The translations under genes were made by a program, and so were the position numbers. DNA of 64,000 bases from Unio delphinus. Taxonomy: Eukaryota > Mollusca > Bivalvia > Unionida > Unionidae. Shown here piece by piece: positions 1-15,576 of the stretch (positions within the stretch are counted from its first letter, which is position 1; every line of letters begins with the position of its first letter). Location: NCBI GenBank assembly GCA_029339505.1, contig JAQISU010000003.1, positions 24,066,001 to 24,130,000 of the forward strand, read 5' to 3'. The notes beneath the pieces were generated by a model that did not search any database, was not told where the DNA came from, and was given only the letters and a program-made list of their open reading frames with translations.

Positions 1-366
1 GCTAATTGACACAGATAATCAATAAAGCATTAAGCTTTATCTGCCAACCAAAGTTCAAGATGGTTCCTGAGGACATCCACCCAATCAGTTCATTGTAAAA
101 GCAACTACCCTCGCTGGCGGATCTGTAAGGGCTGAACGTTCAGGAAATACAATTTTCGTTAAAAACGCAACGATTTTGACAGGAACCAGTTAACTTTACG
201 GACGAACTCATGAACAAAACAAAAATGCATGCATGGCAAACTATTTTATAGCGAGCTCAGTCGAAACAAACCAGTCATTATGCCATTGGTCATCAACTCA
301 TTTCCATGTATATTGATTGTGTGTCGAAAAATATATACACCAATAAACTTTAGATAGAAAGTCGTC
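1..366. other. non-coding left edge
   Basis: No gene or repeat boundary is recognised here. The stretch precedes the gag/protease remnant and may hold decayed 5' parts of the same retroelement. No match to the 3' LTR at 3663-4520 was seen, so a 5' LTR appears to be absent or unrecognisable. Confidence 0.4.
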
Positions 367-1305
367 TTGACCTTGCGAAGTTTTATTACATGCTTAACGC
401 CTATTCACAAGACTTCTACTCAACAATCTTTTGGCAGAAAAGTATTTCTGCCAAACTCAGGCCTTTCTAAAACTCAAACTAACACAACTTTAAAAAATCA
501 GACTTCAGAGAAGTTTGATTCTAAATCCTTGTCTCTTCCGACGTGTACCTATTGCAAGAAAGAAGGACACGTTATTTATGATTGCTACAAATTGAAACAT
601 AGGCATCAGAATCAAGACAGACCTGTTCCAAATGCTCTTATTTCCAAGAGGTCAAGGTCACAGTCATGTATTGAAAGTAATACATATGTTGGGTCTAATA
701 AACCCTGGTCTGATTTTATTATGGAGAATTATGAACCATTCATATCGAAGGGTTCTATATCACTCTTGGGTGATTCAGCCAATCCCACCCCTATTAAAAT
801 TTTAAGGTACACAGGAGCTTCTCAGAGTCTTTTATTGTCAGGTACTTTGCCTTTTTCTGAGAAGTCTTCTTCTAATGAAAGTGTTCTTATTCAGGGAGTA
901 GAGTGCGGCTTGGTTAATGTTCCTCTCCATTGCGTAAATTTGTCATCAGACTTAGTGTCAGGACCTGTGACAATCGGAACAGTCTCGGTTTTACCCGTTG
1001 AGGGCATCCATTTATTGGTAGGCGACGATTTAGCTGGGAACAAGGTTGTGGTTAATCCATTTGTAACTGACAAGCCTAATTTGGATCAGAAAGTTGATCC
1101 AATTGAAAAAGAATTCCCTGAGATATTTCAAGCTTGTACAGTTACCAGAGCTATGGCAAAGAAAGCTCTTGACAATGAAGTTGAAAAGGGCAGTATTCCT
1201 TTAGCTGACATATGCATGGGTCAGGTTTATGTTGATGAAGGCAGTATTCATTCGGCTGACATATGCGTGGATCAGGCTTATGTTGATGAAGCCAGTATTC
1301 CTTAG
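367..1305 (+). pseudogene. gag C-terminus and aspartic protease of the gypsy element
   Basis: An open frame of 312 codons with no convincing true start. Residues around 60-73 form a retroviral-type zinc knuckle (CTYCKKEGHVIYDC, spacing CX2CX4HX4C), the nucleic-acid-binding end of Gag. Residues about 135-235 form a retropepsin-like fold: the active-site triad region reads RYTGASQSL where this family has Asp-Thr-Gly, so the catalytic aspartate is replaced by tyrosine. The flap and later hydrophobic strands, including LLVGDDLAGNKV, are recognisable. The frame then runs into 51-bp tandem repeats and stops at a TAG inside the third unit. The product would be a Gag-protease part of a polyprotein, but this copy cannot process itself. 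Confidence 0.75.
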
Positions 1306-1491
1306 GCTGTCATATACGTGGGTCATGCTTATGTTGATGAAGCCAGTATTCCTTCGGCTGACACATGCGTGGGTCAGGCTTATGTTTATGAAGGCAGTAT
1401 TCCTTCGGCTGACTCATGCGTGGGTCAGGCTTATGCTGTAAAAGGTAGTATTCCTTTAGCTGATACGAGTTTAGGTCAGGCTTTTGATGAA
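1186..1491 (+). repeat. 51-bp in-frame tandem repeat in the protease-integrase linker
   Basis: About six units of 51 bp encode 17-residue repeats of the type EGSIPSADICVGQAYVD. A related partial unit recurs near 1603-1670. The third unit has TAG where its neighbours have TCG, which ends the upstream frame. The unit length is a multiple of three, so expansion could occur without a frameshift while the element was active. Confidence 0.8.
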
Positions 1492-1739
1492 GTCACTTTT
1501 ACTTCTTGTTTGGATCAATCAGAAAGTATTGATCATAGTGATCCTCTTTAATCGACAAATTCTCTTGTTTCAAATCAGAGTGATGATCTTGAAAACGATG
1601 TTGAAGAGGTCAGTATTCCTTCAGCTGACATTTGTATAGGTCAGGTTTTTTATGAGGTCACTTTTACTCTTTGTTTAGATCAATCAGAAGGTATTGATCA
1701 TAGTGATCCTCTTTTAACAACTCGTTCTCTTAATCAGGG

Positions 1740-2570
1740 TGATAAACGACAGTCACTTGTCGTTGAACAGGAAAAAGATCCTGAGATCTCATGTTTGTTT
1801 CAAAGGGCCATATATGAGACTGAAGTCACTGAAGTTCCTGTCTGCTATGTCATTAAAAATGGAATTCTTATGAGAAAATGGAGACCTCCCGAGGTACCTG
1901 CTGGTGATGAATGGTCAGTGAACTATCAAATAGTAGTTTCAAAACCTTACCGACAGGAAATACTTAATCTGGCCCATGAAACTCCTTTGGCTGGTCATTT
2001 AGGGATTAATAAAACTTATTACAAGATCTTGACTCACTTCCATTGGCCAAAAATCTAAAGTGATGTTATCAAATACTGTAGATCTTGTCATACCTAAGGC
2101 TCATCTGCAACCTATCCCTGCCTTTGACGAACCATTTAGTAGAATTATGGTAGATTGTGTACATCCCTTACCAAAGACCAAGTCAGGTAACCAATACCTG
2201 TTGACCGTTATGTGTGCGTCAACAAAGTTTCCAGAGGCTATTCCGTTGAGGAATATAAAATCTAAAACAACAGTTAAAACTTTGATAAAGTTTTTTTACT
2301 CACTTTGGCCTTCCCAAATCTATTCAGTTTGAACAAGGTTCAAACTTCATGTCTGGAATTTTCCAGCAAGTTATGAATGAATGCCCAATTCAGCAATTCA
2401 AGTTAACAATGACACTATGGTTTGAAAGAACTACAAGGGAGAGAACTTTTGAGTCTGATAATGAAGTTTTGTTACTCTTGTTCATTCTTCTTACTTTTCT
2501 TCAGATTAGATATTACGGCCCTTACAAAGTTAAGAAGAAAATGAATTAGTTAAATTATAATATTAGTGCT
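1740..2570 (+). pseudogene. integrase of the gypsy element (broken)
   Basis: The conceptual translation shows the HHCC zinc-binding region (HETPLAGHLG, then KYCRSCH after an in-frame TAA at 2056-2058). The start of the catalytic core follows (MVDCVHPLPKTKSGNQYLL, with the first acidic residue present). After a frameshift near 2310 the second acidic position reads FEQGSNF instead of the usual Asp. A deletion removes the rest of the core. The C-terminal GPY-type motif (RYYGPYKV) is seen at about 2508-2531. Integrase inserts element DNA into the host genome. This copy lacks an intact DDE triad. Confidence 0.75.
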
Positions 2571-2589
2571 CCTGGGATCTAAATAAATT

Positions 2590-2785
2590 ATAGGAGTACC
2601 AGTATATTGAAAGAAATAGCCATGTTAAATATGTAATAAATTTAGTTGTACCAGTCCCACTTGGTGAAGAAATATCATCGGATTCTATTGACATTGGAGC
2701 TACAAATTGTTGGAATTTAAAAATAATGAAAAATCTAGACCAGAAACTTTCACATTTGCAAGTGCAAGAAAGAAATGAACTGAAA

Positions 2786-2849
<64 letters not shown>

Positions 2850-3547
2850 GAGCACTTATGTCCAGATATTCTTACAAGGACAAACAAAATTTTTCATGAC
2901 GTTGAAATTGAAAATTCCAAACATCATCCATGCAGGATTAGTCCACTCAAACAGGAATACTTGAAAAAGGAAATTCAATATTGCTGAAGAATGATTTTAT
3001 CAAGCCCAGTAAAAGTGATTGGAGTTCACCAAGCATACTTGTTTCAAAACCAGATAAAACTTTCCGTATGTGCACTAATTATAGGAAGGTGAACAGAGTG
3101 ACAAAAACAGATTCATTCCCATTACCAAGAATTGATGATTGTATTGATAAAATCGGAAATTTTAAGTATGTCACCAAATTTAACCTTATGAAAGAATTTT
3201 GGCAGATTCCACTAACGGAAAGAGCAAAGGAAATTTCGGCATTTGTGAATTCAGATTGACTCTACCAATATAAAGAAAGTCCATTTCAACGTCTCATAGA
3301 AATGTTTATCACTGGTCAAGAAAATTGTGACGTCATCATCTACAACGACACCTGGATAGAACATCTAGCAACAATTCGAAAATTCTTTGGCATACTCACT
3401 GATGCATGTTTGACAATTATTTTATCTAAAAGCGAGTTCTGCCGTGCTAGTGTGACTTTCTTAGGACATTTTGTGGGACATGGACAATTAAAAAGGTTGA
3501 GGCTATTTCTAGATAATATAATTGCAGACGCTTTTTCTTGTGTATAA
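2590..3547 (+). pseudogene. reverse transcriptase and RNase H scrap of the gypsy element
   Basis: Sequence from about 2640 reads as the region ahead of the polymerase fingers. It is interrupted by an ATT microsatellite and a frame change. From 2981 the frame shows WSSPSILVSKPDKTFRMCTNYRKVN and VTKFNLMKEFWQIPLT, where the first catalytic aspartate (FDL in the family) is Asn. After a stop at 3257 and a deletion, a second piece (3302-3547) carries IIYNDTWIEHL and SEFCRASVTFLGHFVGHG of the palm and thumb. A further deletion joins it to DNIIADAFSCV, the end of RNase H. The enzyme would copy element RNA into DNA. This copy is inactive. Confidence 0.8.
2787..2847. repeat. (TTA)n microsatellite inside the RT pseudogene
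   Basis: About 20 uninterrupted TTA/ATT units lie inside the coding remnant between integrase and reverse transcriptase. Confidence 0.95.
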
Positions 3548-3662
3548 CAGTTTATTATACTGTGTAATTTATATTAGGTCATTTAACCTCAGATGTAAAT
3601 TGGTTTTTGATAAAAAGAAAGTTTAATCATATAAACCTTTCTTTTTATTTTATGGGGGAAGG

Positions 3663-4520
3663 TATTACGTCTATTGGATTTAAATTATTTATTTTTAATT
3701 GACAGATCCAATTTTGTCATTTTGGGTTTTAAAATTCAATAATTGGAAGATTATTCTAGAAAAATCTCTTTGACCATACTTTTTCTGTAAACATGGTTTT
3801 GACCTTGGCTTGTTGACCTAATTTCTGACCCTGCTTCAGACAGTGTCAACAAGCTTCTAAAACGATTGGCTAAGATTCAGGGACATCTTTTTATTTTTAG
3901 TTCTTGGGGGTAAGAAGTGACTGATTTTCTTATCTAGATCATTCCATTCGTAGGTGACTTAGTGGAGGTAGCCTCTTTCTTTGACCTTCTATGAACTTCC
4001 ATAGAATCACGTGATCACATGTTTACGTACAAAAAACCAGGTATTTAAATTATTGTTCGGGATAGAACGATTCATTAGATGTTGGGCTTTATTAATATTA
4101 AGTTGTGTCTTCTGTTTGAGTTATAATTTTAATTACCTTGTACTGGGAATTGTGTAAATTCGTTGGAGCAAGAGAATTTATTGTATTTATATGGAAAAGA
4201 ACATGTGCTCATAATTTCATTTGGATGATTATAAAACAAGAACTGCATCACGTGACAACGACATCCATTTTGGATTGAATCGTCAAGATTCGAACCTGGA
4301 ACTATTAGAACATTTATTTATCAGAACTCTTGTAATTCTATTAGTGGATTATTTTTGTGAATTCTATATTGGATTAGTATTGGATTTGATTCTCTAAAAC
4401 AGTAAGTTTATTTATTTTATGAAAATAATTGTACTTAATAAATTCATTGTTAAAGTTTTACAAGCTTGTTTGTTTTCACTCTTTCTGTTTTGCTGCTTAT
4501 TCGAGCCTAAGCACGTAACA
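3663..4520 (+). repeat. 3' LTR of the gypsy element
   Basis: A purine run (TATGGGGGAAGG, 3651-3662) of polypurine-tract type precedes a block starting TATTACG and ending CGTAACA, which are near-complementary termini. Inside are a TATA-like TATTTAAAT at about 4042 and an AATAAA signal near 4436. The last 100 bases resemble a second, isolated fragment at 26991-27168, which supports the 3' boundary at 4520. The 5' boundary is less certain. Confidence 0.6.
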
Positions 4521-4845
4521 AGTGTCAAAATGTGGAATGAATGGACCATAGCAAATCTTCTCAAGTATCCTGGAATGTGCTCAGCAACTGCGAACAGACA
4601 ACGTATTCATTCTTTAATTGTTGTTTTAGTTTTATTGTGAAAACAAGCCGTTTCGTGTATACAAATTACTTGACCAAAGTTAACAAGACGTATGTGCTGT
4701 GGTTGAGGTTCTGGTCGCAATGACATTAGACCAAGTGCAATGCCTTAGTTTAAAACTAAAAAATATTCTTCGTTTGCATAAAATATGCACATACTGTTTT
4801 TGGTTCCATTGGGTATTGCCAGCTGTAAGGTATTTTCTCAAGTGG
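4521..4845. other. non-coding spacer
   Basis: No gene is recognised. The right end holds the first copy of the SINE target-site duplication (4833-4845). Confidence 0.4.
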
Positions 4846-5092
4846 TTTGTTTGTTTGATTAGGATTTTTAACGTAGCTTTAACAATTTTTCAGTCACATG
4901 ATGTCCCACCCAGTCACATTATTCTGACAACAGGCCGACCAGTCCTAACACTAACCTCTTAATGCTGAACGTTAAGCGAGGCAGTTGTTAGTACCATTTT
5001 TGTAAGTCTTTGGTATGACTCGGCCGGGGATCGAACCCACGACCTCCCGCTTCCGCGGCGGACGCTCTAACCACTAGGCCACCGGAACGGTT
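4846..5092 (-). mobile_element. tRNA-derived SINE, family 1, with target-site duplication
   Basis: On the minus strand the element starts with a tRNA-like head: an A-box-like TGGCCTAGTGGTTAG and a B-box GGTTCGATCCC. A non-tRNA body follows, then a tail of the type AATCAAACAAAC. It is flanked by a 13-bp direct repeat, TTTTCTCAAGTGG, at 4833-4845 and 5093-5105. A second copy of the body lies at 18209-18500. The transcript would be made by RNA polymerase III and mobilised by a LINE in trans. Confidence 0.85.
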
Positions 5093-5105
5093 TTTTCTCA
5101 AGTGG

Positions 5106-6989
5106 CTTTGGTTACCTTTCGCTTTGCAAAGACAGAAAAACGTTCTACTTAAGGGAGGAAAACAGCAGCAGGCCCAGGCTGTTCTCGAAATGGAAATCGG
5201 TACCCAAGATCATGGGTTCAGTACGCTAGCCCGAGCTGCCGTATTTCTCGAGAGCGAACCATTCAATGTTTGCAATGCACTGTACAACACCAAAATGCAT
5301 TATTTACGATACATATGCTGGATCATCAATATTTACTTTGTAACAAAATCTCTCTGCTAATATTTGAGGATTAACATCTCTGTACTATAACTGACATGAT
5401 ATCACGTATAAGGTATGAATTATTTTCATGAGTGGTGTTTGTTCTAAAGCATTGTGTATGACAGGAGAAGATTTACCTGCTGAATGAATGGAGCAAGGAA
5501 TCAGTCAAGTGTAGGTCGCTAAGGAGAAATATCTGCCAGTTCGGATTTTCTTCTGCTATGAACATGTGTTGTTTAATATCTATTTACTTTGCAATAAAAG
5601 CTAAGACTATCTCGAGCCAATTACAGAGAAGTAAAATCTTGAGATCTGTACCATTTAGCTGTTACATATCTAGTGTATGTCTTATGTAACTGAAAACAGA
5701 TCAGATATAAAAACTTGTATACAATTTATTACCTTGCACAAAATCTTCACAAATACAATATTAGAAAGAAGTATAAACCAAAATCCACTAAAAGTATCTA
5801 TTTAGAATGAAAGAATGAGAACCAATTTCCCCAGAGATTGTAAAAGCGTGCGAGTAATCGATAATGACTACCGGTTTCCAATTTCATTCTGGAGCAAGAG
5901 AATATTCACATGGAAAAGGATATATCCCACTTAAAATTGTATCACGAGAAACAGAAGAAAAAAATTAAATCTGATAAATATCGGTTAGGTAACATCTTAT
6001 TTCATATCTACTTGAACATTTTGCATAGAATGGGCTGTGCTTTTATAGTATATGGTCTTGTTAGATTATTCTACATATTCACTGTAGACGCTTACACATA
6101 AATATAAATAGTAAAACGTCTAAATTTAACAATCTGAATCTAATGTCATGTTGTCGCAAACCTTATAATTAGCGCCGGCACCATACCACCAACCAGTTAG
6201 TGGTATTCGACGCCATATTCAAACTATTTAGCGACATTCAGGTCCTGTGATTAACGTGCTGATTATTCCAATAGAAACCCGCCGCTGAAGACGGTAACGC
6301 AATTCTTTTCTCCTCTGGTTCTGATCATTTTTGACGAAACCAATGATCAGCACGTTATTGGGATTCTGCTGTATAATAGATGAACTTCTTATTAAATTCG
6401 GAAGTCATTTGAACGTAAGTCGTCTTCAATAATGCATTACAGTCGCTTGTGTCGTTAAAAACACGAATATTTGTTTTACGCTTTCATGGATTTCAATGCT
6501 AGGTTAAATGTATTTCGTTACTCACTAAAGCATGCGTTGTTTATTCTAATGAATGTCTGAATGTCATTTATTTTAACACCCAGGGATACTTTTTTTTTGT
6601 TTCCAGATTAGCTTTAGAAGAACAGGTGGTTAAAATTCATCACCACATTGGGAATACATACTGACCACATTAAAACGTGACCCAGATCATCACACCAGGC
6701 CATACCTTTAAACCTATTATAACCTACACCCTGAACTGATACGTACAAAGACGAATTGACTAACGCACCATTACTTGCTTAATTTTCCTGACCGCGTGGG
6801 AACCATCCCTTGGTCCAGAAACAGCAAGATCTCCATCCTATCACCATCCGTATACTATTTTCTGATTTAAATTTAAAATCATGTATCCAGCAACTACATC
6901 ACTGCTTCTTTCTCTAGCTTTAATGGATCTGACACCTAGGTTATAACTTGGAAGTCATTAAGTGTAAGGTCACAAAAGCTACGTACATA
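5106..6989. other. non-coding stretch
   Basis: Short open frames here show no family features. A short inverted repeat is visible (TTAACGTGCTGATTATTCC near 6253 against AATGATCAGCACGTTATTGG near 6342), which might bound a small decayed MITE. No other structure was recognised. Confidence 0.4.
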
Positions 6990-7435
6990 CTTGCTCACTG
7001 TAACGTCACCCTCTTGGTATAATATTAAATCGGATTTAGCTACGTTATCTAGGGAATAACCTCCATTGATGTTATGACCCGGTGTGAGTGAATATATATA
7101 ACATCAACAGAGAACTGAGCAAGATTATTGGGGAGAAATAATGCAATACGAACGCCCTGGGACAAGGAAGAATAACACATTTAATCAAACAAGTTAATAG
7201 TAGTAATTTCATTTCAACTTAAGTTGTATCAACATGATTTAACAGCAGTGTCTAATTTTGATTTATTTCAGCATCACAACGAGTGGTAAAAAGAGCACAA
7301 TGTCCACGACTGATTGCATCAACTTTCCCTCGAACGTGCTCCAACTGTACCTATTTCCTCGATTATTCCTATTCCGACCGCCTTAACCTTCTTGTATTTC
7401 CTAGTCTTTTACTTTGAAGTCGTCACTTCCCTTTT
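6990..7435. repeat. dispersed repeat, copy 1
   Basis: This block is colinear with 11350-11762. Shared landmarks are the CGTTATCTAGGGAAT segment, a GTGAGTGAATA segment, AATGCAATACGAAC, GCAGTGTCTAAT and AAAAGAGCACAATG. The copies are clearly diverged. A further shared segment occurs at 8300-8420 and 11870-12020. No coding capacity or class was recognised; a non-autonomous transposon or LTR is possible. Confidence 0.65.
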
Positions 7436-8245
<810 letters not shown>

Positions 8246-8299
8246 AACTGTTTTTTTAAAAAAAGGATAAAACAACACACTATCTATCTAGACACTGCG

Positions 8300-8420
8300 T
8301 AAGCTCTGATTTTTGCGACAGGTCATAAATAACAACGTGAGCGGTCAATAACAATTACCGTATATTACTACGTGTTCGATTACTATTTCCTAAATTGCAC
8401 AAATCCTAACTCACTTCAGA
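8300..8420. repeat. dispersed repeat copy 1, second block
   Basis: Segments such as ACGTGAGCGGT and TTACCGTATAT correspond to similar segments at about 11930-11965. This supports one longer repeat unit with internal rearrangement. Confidence 0.5.
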
Positions 8421-9527
8421 ATTATTTAATCATTACAAAAGCAAATGTAACAGTAGTTATCCTTAACTCACGATAATCAGTATCACCCTAACAGACAAAA
8501 TAAATTATTTCATGTCTGTTTCATATAAGCCGATGAAATTCTACACATATGAAAAGTTAAGGCTGAATACAATCAATTCTGCCAAAGGACTAATGGCTGT
8601 AAATATAAAAGATAAATTGGATAACAACTCTAACAACACATTTCTATGCAATTAAATAAGATAAATCGCGTAACAACTCTGGCATCAACACATTTCCATG
8701 CAACTGAATAAATGATGCATAATATGAAACCTGTACATATCAAACACATTTTCCTAAAACAACAATACAAAAGAATATTACGTAAAATTAAAATTACGTA
8801 CCTTAATTCTGTTATCTTTACAAAGTTCTAGCATTAAAGCCTGTCTTTTCTCACAAGACAAACACCTGTCCCCTTTCTTGTTTACCGAGGAAAGCACTAT
8901 TCATTTTTCTAGGCTTCCTCGGAGTCAAACTTCAGAAACGTTCGGACTAAAGAATAGCAACCAAGGTTGTCACTTTAAATGCACCTTACTTCCAAGGTGT
9001 ACACCTTAATTTTGCTATGGCCAATCATAAACAATGGTTTCTAAAGCAAATTCTTTTATCAGTCAGAATCTCTGAATTATGTTATGAAATTTTTCCCTTT
9101 GAAGAATGACTATATGACATAGATCGAAAGTTTTTCGCAAAACAATTTTAAGATATTCGGTCAATTTCATTCAGTCGGAAAGCTGGCCCCTTTGAAGTTT
9201 TAACACTGACATGGAAGAGATGAAGGGGAAAGGTCAAGGTGACCCTTCATGCAGACTTCTCCGGTTTGAATGTGATAAAATCTTCCTGCTCAATGCTTTC
9301 AACATTAAGGTTGGGTGCTTATTCAAAATGCAACGCTTCATAATCACTTTTACATATTTCTTAAGCAGGAAACAGTGAAGTCACATGTGCAACCATCACC
9401 AGGCTCTGGGTCATACCCTATTCTCTGGGAACTAGCCACTGGCTAGTAAAACGTTCCAGATATAACGCACTTACAAATGCTATGAAAAGCGAATTCATCC
9501 ATATTGGCAGCTGGATCTATTCTTGCA
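8421..9527. other. non-coding stretch
   Basis: No supported gene, RNA or repeat was recognised. Confidence 0.35.
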
Positions 9528-9850
9528 CCTTTAATGAACTATGGAATATTAGTTGCTTTTACATTTCATTAATGGGATATGGAACATTTTCTGACTACAC
9601 ACTTTAATTATTGGATATTATGTCCTTACACTCTTTAATAATGGAATACGGGATATTAGTTACCAGCTCTTTAATATTGGTATATGGGATATTTGTTGCC
9701 TACACTCTTTATTAATTATTATTTATTAATGGAATACGGGATATTACTTGCTTATACACTTTATTAATGGTAAATGGGTTATTAGATGCCAATACTCTTT
9801 ATGAATGGGATATAATACATTACTTGCTTACACTTTTCTTGGAATATTAG
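9528..9850. repeat. degenerate ~38-bp minisatellite
   Basis: About eight imperfect units built around ATTAATGGAATACGGGATAT and TTGCYTACACTCTTT occur in the same direction. Unit length varies between about 31 and 52 bp. Confidence 0.75.
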
Positions 9851-9879
9851 CAGTTCAGGTACGGAATAATAATGTCTTA

Positions 9880-9955
9880 CAAGGTCATAACATACATTAA
9901 AGAAAAAACAAATAATGGCATGAATTAATGAATGTATTACAAGGTCATAACATAC
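9880..9955. repeat. isolated monomer of the 60/64-bp satellite
   Basis: It contains AAGGTCATAACATACATTAAAG and AATGGCATGAATTAAT-type segments, matching the array at 10700-11180 but about 750 bp upstream of it. Confidence 0.7.
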
Positions 9956-10699
9956 TGTTACACGCACAGGGGTATTCATCCGACCGAGCGGTGTCAAAAC
10001 CCTAGCGCGAATCCCGCTGGAAGTCATATGTTTTCCCCAAATTTCCAAAGACTTCCATACAACTTGAATTGTAAAAAAGAAAGTCAGACGTGTCTGTCTT
10101 TATTTACTAAATTTTACTCTAATCAATTGGCGACCACAGATGAAACAACTTGCCCAAAAGTCCATTAACCGCACCTTTATATGGTTTTTCTTCATAATCA
10201 TCAGATTTCCGTACCGCCTGCCGGTTATGCCCCAGAAAATTCACTAGTATTCCATTTCTAACTGGGAACTATTTAACTGCGCCTCCCTAGACCAGTCAAT
10301 CCACACATTTTCCGGCGTATCACACTTTTATAACTACGCCTATTTTCCACTCTGGACACATAAACGGTATTTACCAAGTCCCAACTTATTGATTCCATTG
10401 TACAATTTACTGATTTCCTATCATAAATACTGCCATTTCAACCACAACACTATTACACACCACTAGATTTTAATAAGGACTCTGTTACATTAGGGACAGT
10501 CATTCGGGTTGTACCTAAAGCACTACTTGCGCCCCTAGCATGGTTCAAACTCACTAACACTCGGCTCTGTGACGTTTGCTCCTAATACTTGGCTAATTAT
10601 TTCTGGCTAGGAATATTTCCATGGTGCCGAATACCAAATAATCACACAAATAAACCTCAGAATTGCTTAAAAACGGGGCGCTATCAAATATGCATACTT
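9956..10699. other. non-coding spacer
   Basis: No supported gene. A weak tRNA-like stretch near 9976-10020 lacks a complete fold. Confidence 0.35.
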
Positions 10700-11180
10700 C
10701 AAATTATTACAATACATTAAAGAAATTACAAACAATGGCATACACTAACTAATTAAAGTCTTGCAAGATCATAACATATATTAAAGAAATAACAAACAAT
10801 GGCATACACTAACTAATTAAAGTCTTGCAAGATCATAACATATATTAAAGAAATAACAAACAATGGCAAGCACTAATTATTTTATTAAAAGGTCATAACA
10901 TACATTAAAGAAAAAACAAACAATGGCATGTACTAATTAATTTATTACAATGTCATAACATACATTAAAGAAATAACAAACAATGGCATACACTAACTAA
11001 TTAAAGTCTTGCAAGATCATAACATGTATTAAAGAAATAACAAAGAATGGCAAGCACTAATTATTTTATTAAAAGGTCATAACATACATTAAAGAAAAAA
11101 CAAACAATGGCATGTACTAATTAATTTATTACAATGTCATAACATACATTAAAGAAATTACAAACAATGGCATGCACTAA
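10700..11180. repeat. 60/64-bp satellite array with higher-order pattern
   Basis: Successive AACAATGGCA landmarks start at 10731, 10795, 10859, 10919, 10979, 11043, 11103 and 11163, giving spacings of 64, 64, 60, 60, 64, 60 and 60. The 64-bp type contains TAAAGTCTTGCAAGATC and the 60-bp types contain TTATTAAAAGGTC or TTATTACAATGTC. The order suggests a 184-bp higher-order unit (64+60+60). Confidence 0.9.
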
Positions 11181-11349
11181 CTCCAGAATGCATATATATT
11201 GACTTGAGTCACTCTCGTAATTATTTGCTTAAACAATAACCAAATTTATCACTGCAATGGTAATCTATTTTCTATTCAATATCCTACTATCAATAAGTTG
11301 GGACTTGACCTCTATGTCACTCACACTGTTCAAAATATCCCGTATGAGC

Positions 11350-11762
11350 TCTCACTTTGTAATGTCGCCCTCTTATTAAGAGGGGATCTTAACTGGATTT
11401 GGCTGGCGTTATCTAGGGAATTATCTCCTTCCATTTCAGCGCGTGAGTGAATAAATAGAGCATCAACGTAGAACTAAGCAAGACTATTGGAAAGAAACAA
11501 TGCAATACGAACTCCCTTAGACCGCAACTCCAATTCAACGTACCTAATGTCAACATAATTCAATGGCAGTGTCTAATTTGGATTTATTTCATCATAATAA
11601 CTAGTAGTGAAAAGAGCACAATGCCCACGACTGATTTCATCACCTTCCTCTCTGGACCGTGTATCAACGTCTTCCTGTTTCCTCGAATCTTCCAATTCCG
11701 AACGCTTCATCCTTTTCTCGACTTCCTAGTCCTTTATTATGAACTCGGTACCTTATTTCCTT
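11350..11762. repeat. dispersed repeat, copy 2
   Basis: Diverged but colinear with 6990-7435. It contains the CGTTATCTAGGGAAT, AATGCAATACGAACTCCC and AAAAGAGCACAATGCCCACGACTG segments, of which the first and the CACGACTG part are shared. Confidence 0.65.
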
Positions 11763-11869
11763 AAAGAACAAAATTAACCCTAATTTCTATATGTTCCATT
11801 TTCTATACATATATAAAAATTCTCCCACTTACGTTACTCAGAAGCGTAACTAGCTATCCGGAAACTGCG

Positions 11870-12020
11870 AAAATTCTGACCTAATTCGATAAATAATAAC
11901 TCTCGCTTCTCAGCGACTGACCAAAAATTAACACGTGAGCGGTGCATCAAACATTACGGTATATCTTTACCTACGCTACCACATGCTCAAATGCTATTGC
12001 ATAAAATTCACAATTTCTAG
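11870..12020. repeat. dispersed repeat copy 2, second block
   Basis: Resembles 8300-8420 through an ACGTGAGCGGT segment, an ATTACGGTATAT segment and a following CTACC/CTACG stretch. The block is closer to the first block here than in copy 1. Confidence 0.45.
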
Positions 12021-15496
<3,476 letters not shown>

Positions 15497-15576
15497 TTTT
15501 TCATTTTTGTTTTCAGCGGTTTAAAGCCACCTGCCTTCAACAGCTTGCAGCCAGTTGTATCTAACGAAACAAAAGG

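Larger units (their letters stand above)
367..4520 (+). mobile_element. degenerate Ty3/gypsy LTR retrotransposon, Gmr1-like domain order
   Basis: The domains follow each other on the plus strand: a CCHC zinc knuckle, a retropepsin-like protease, an integrase (zinc-binding part, core start and GPY motif), then a reverse transcriptase, a scrap of RNase H (residues DNIIADAF) and a 3' LTR. Integrase upstream of reverse transcriptase is the order known from Gmr1-like Ty3/gypsy elements, not the usual gypsy order. All parts carry stops, frameshifts, deletions or lost catalytic residues, so the copy is dead. A single element is the simplest reading because the order is continuous and ends in an LTR. 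Two overlapping fragments of different copies remain possible. Confidence 0.8.

Noticed and set aside
5024..5092. Functional tRNA gene
   Set aside because: A- and B-box words are present, but the sequence continues into a SINE body with a tail and target duplication, and a clean cloverleaf is lacking.
9976..10020. tRNA-like segment ACCGAGCGGT with GCGAATCCC
   Set aside because: Spacing and stem pairing do not support a tRNA or SINE head.
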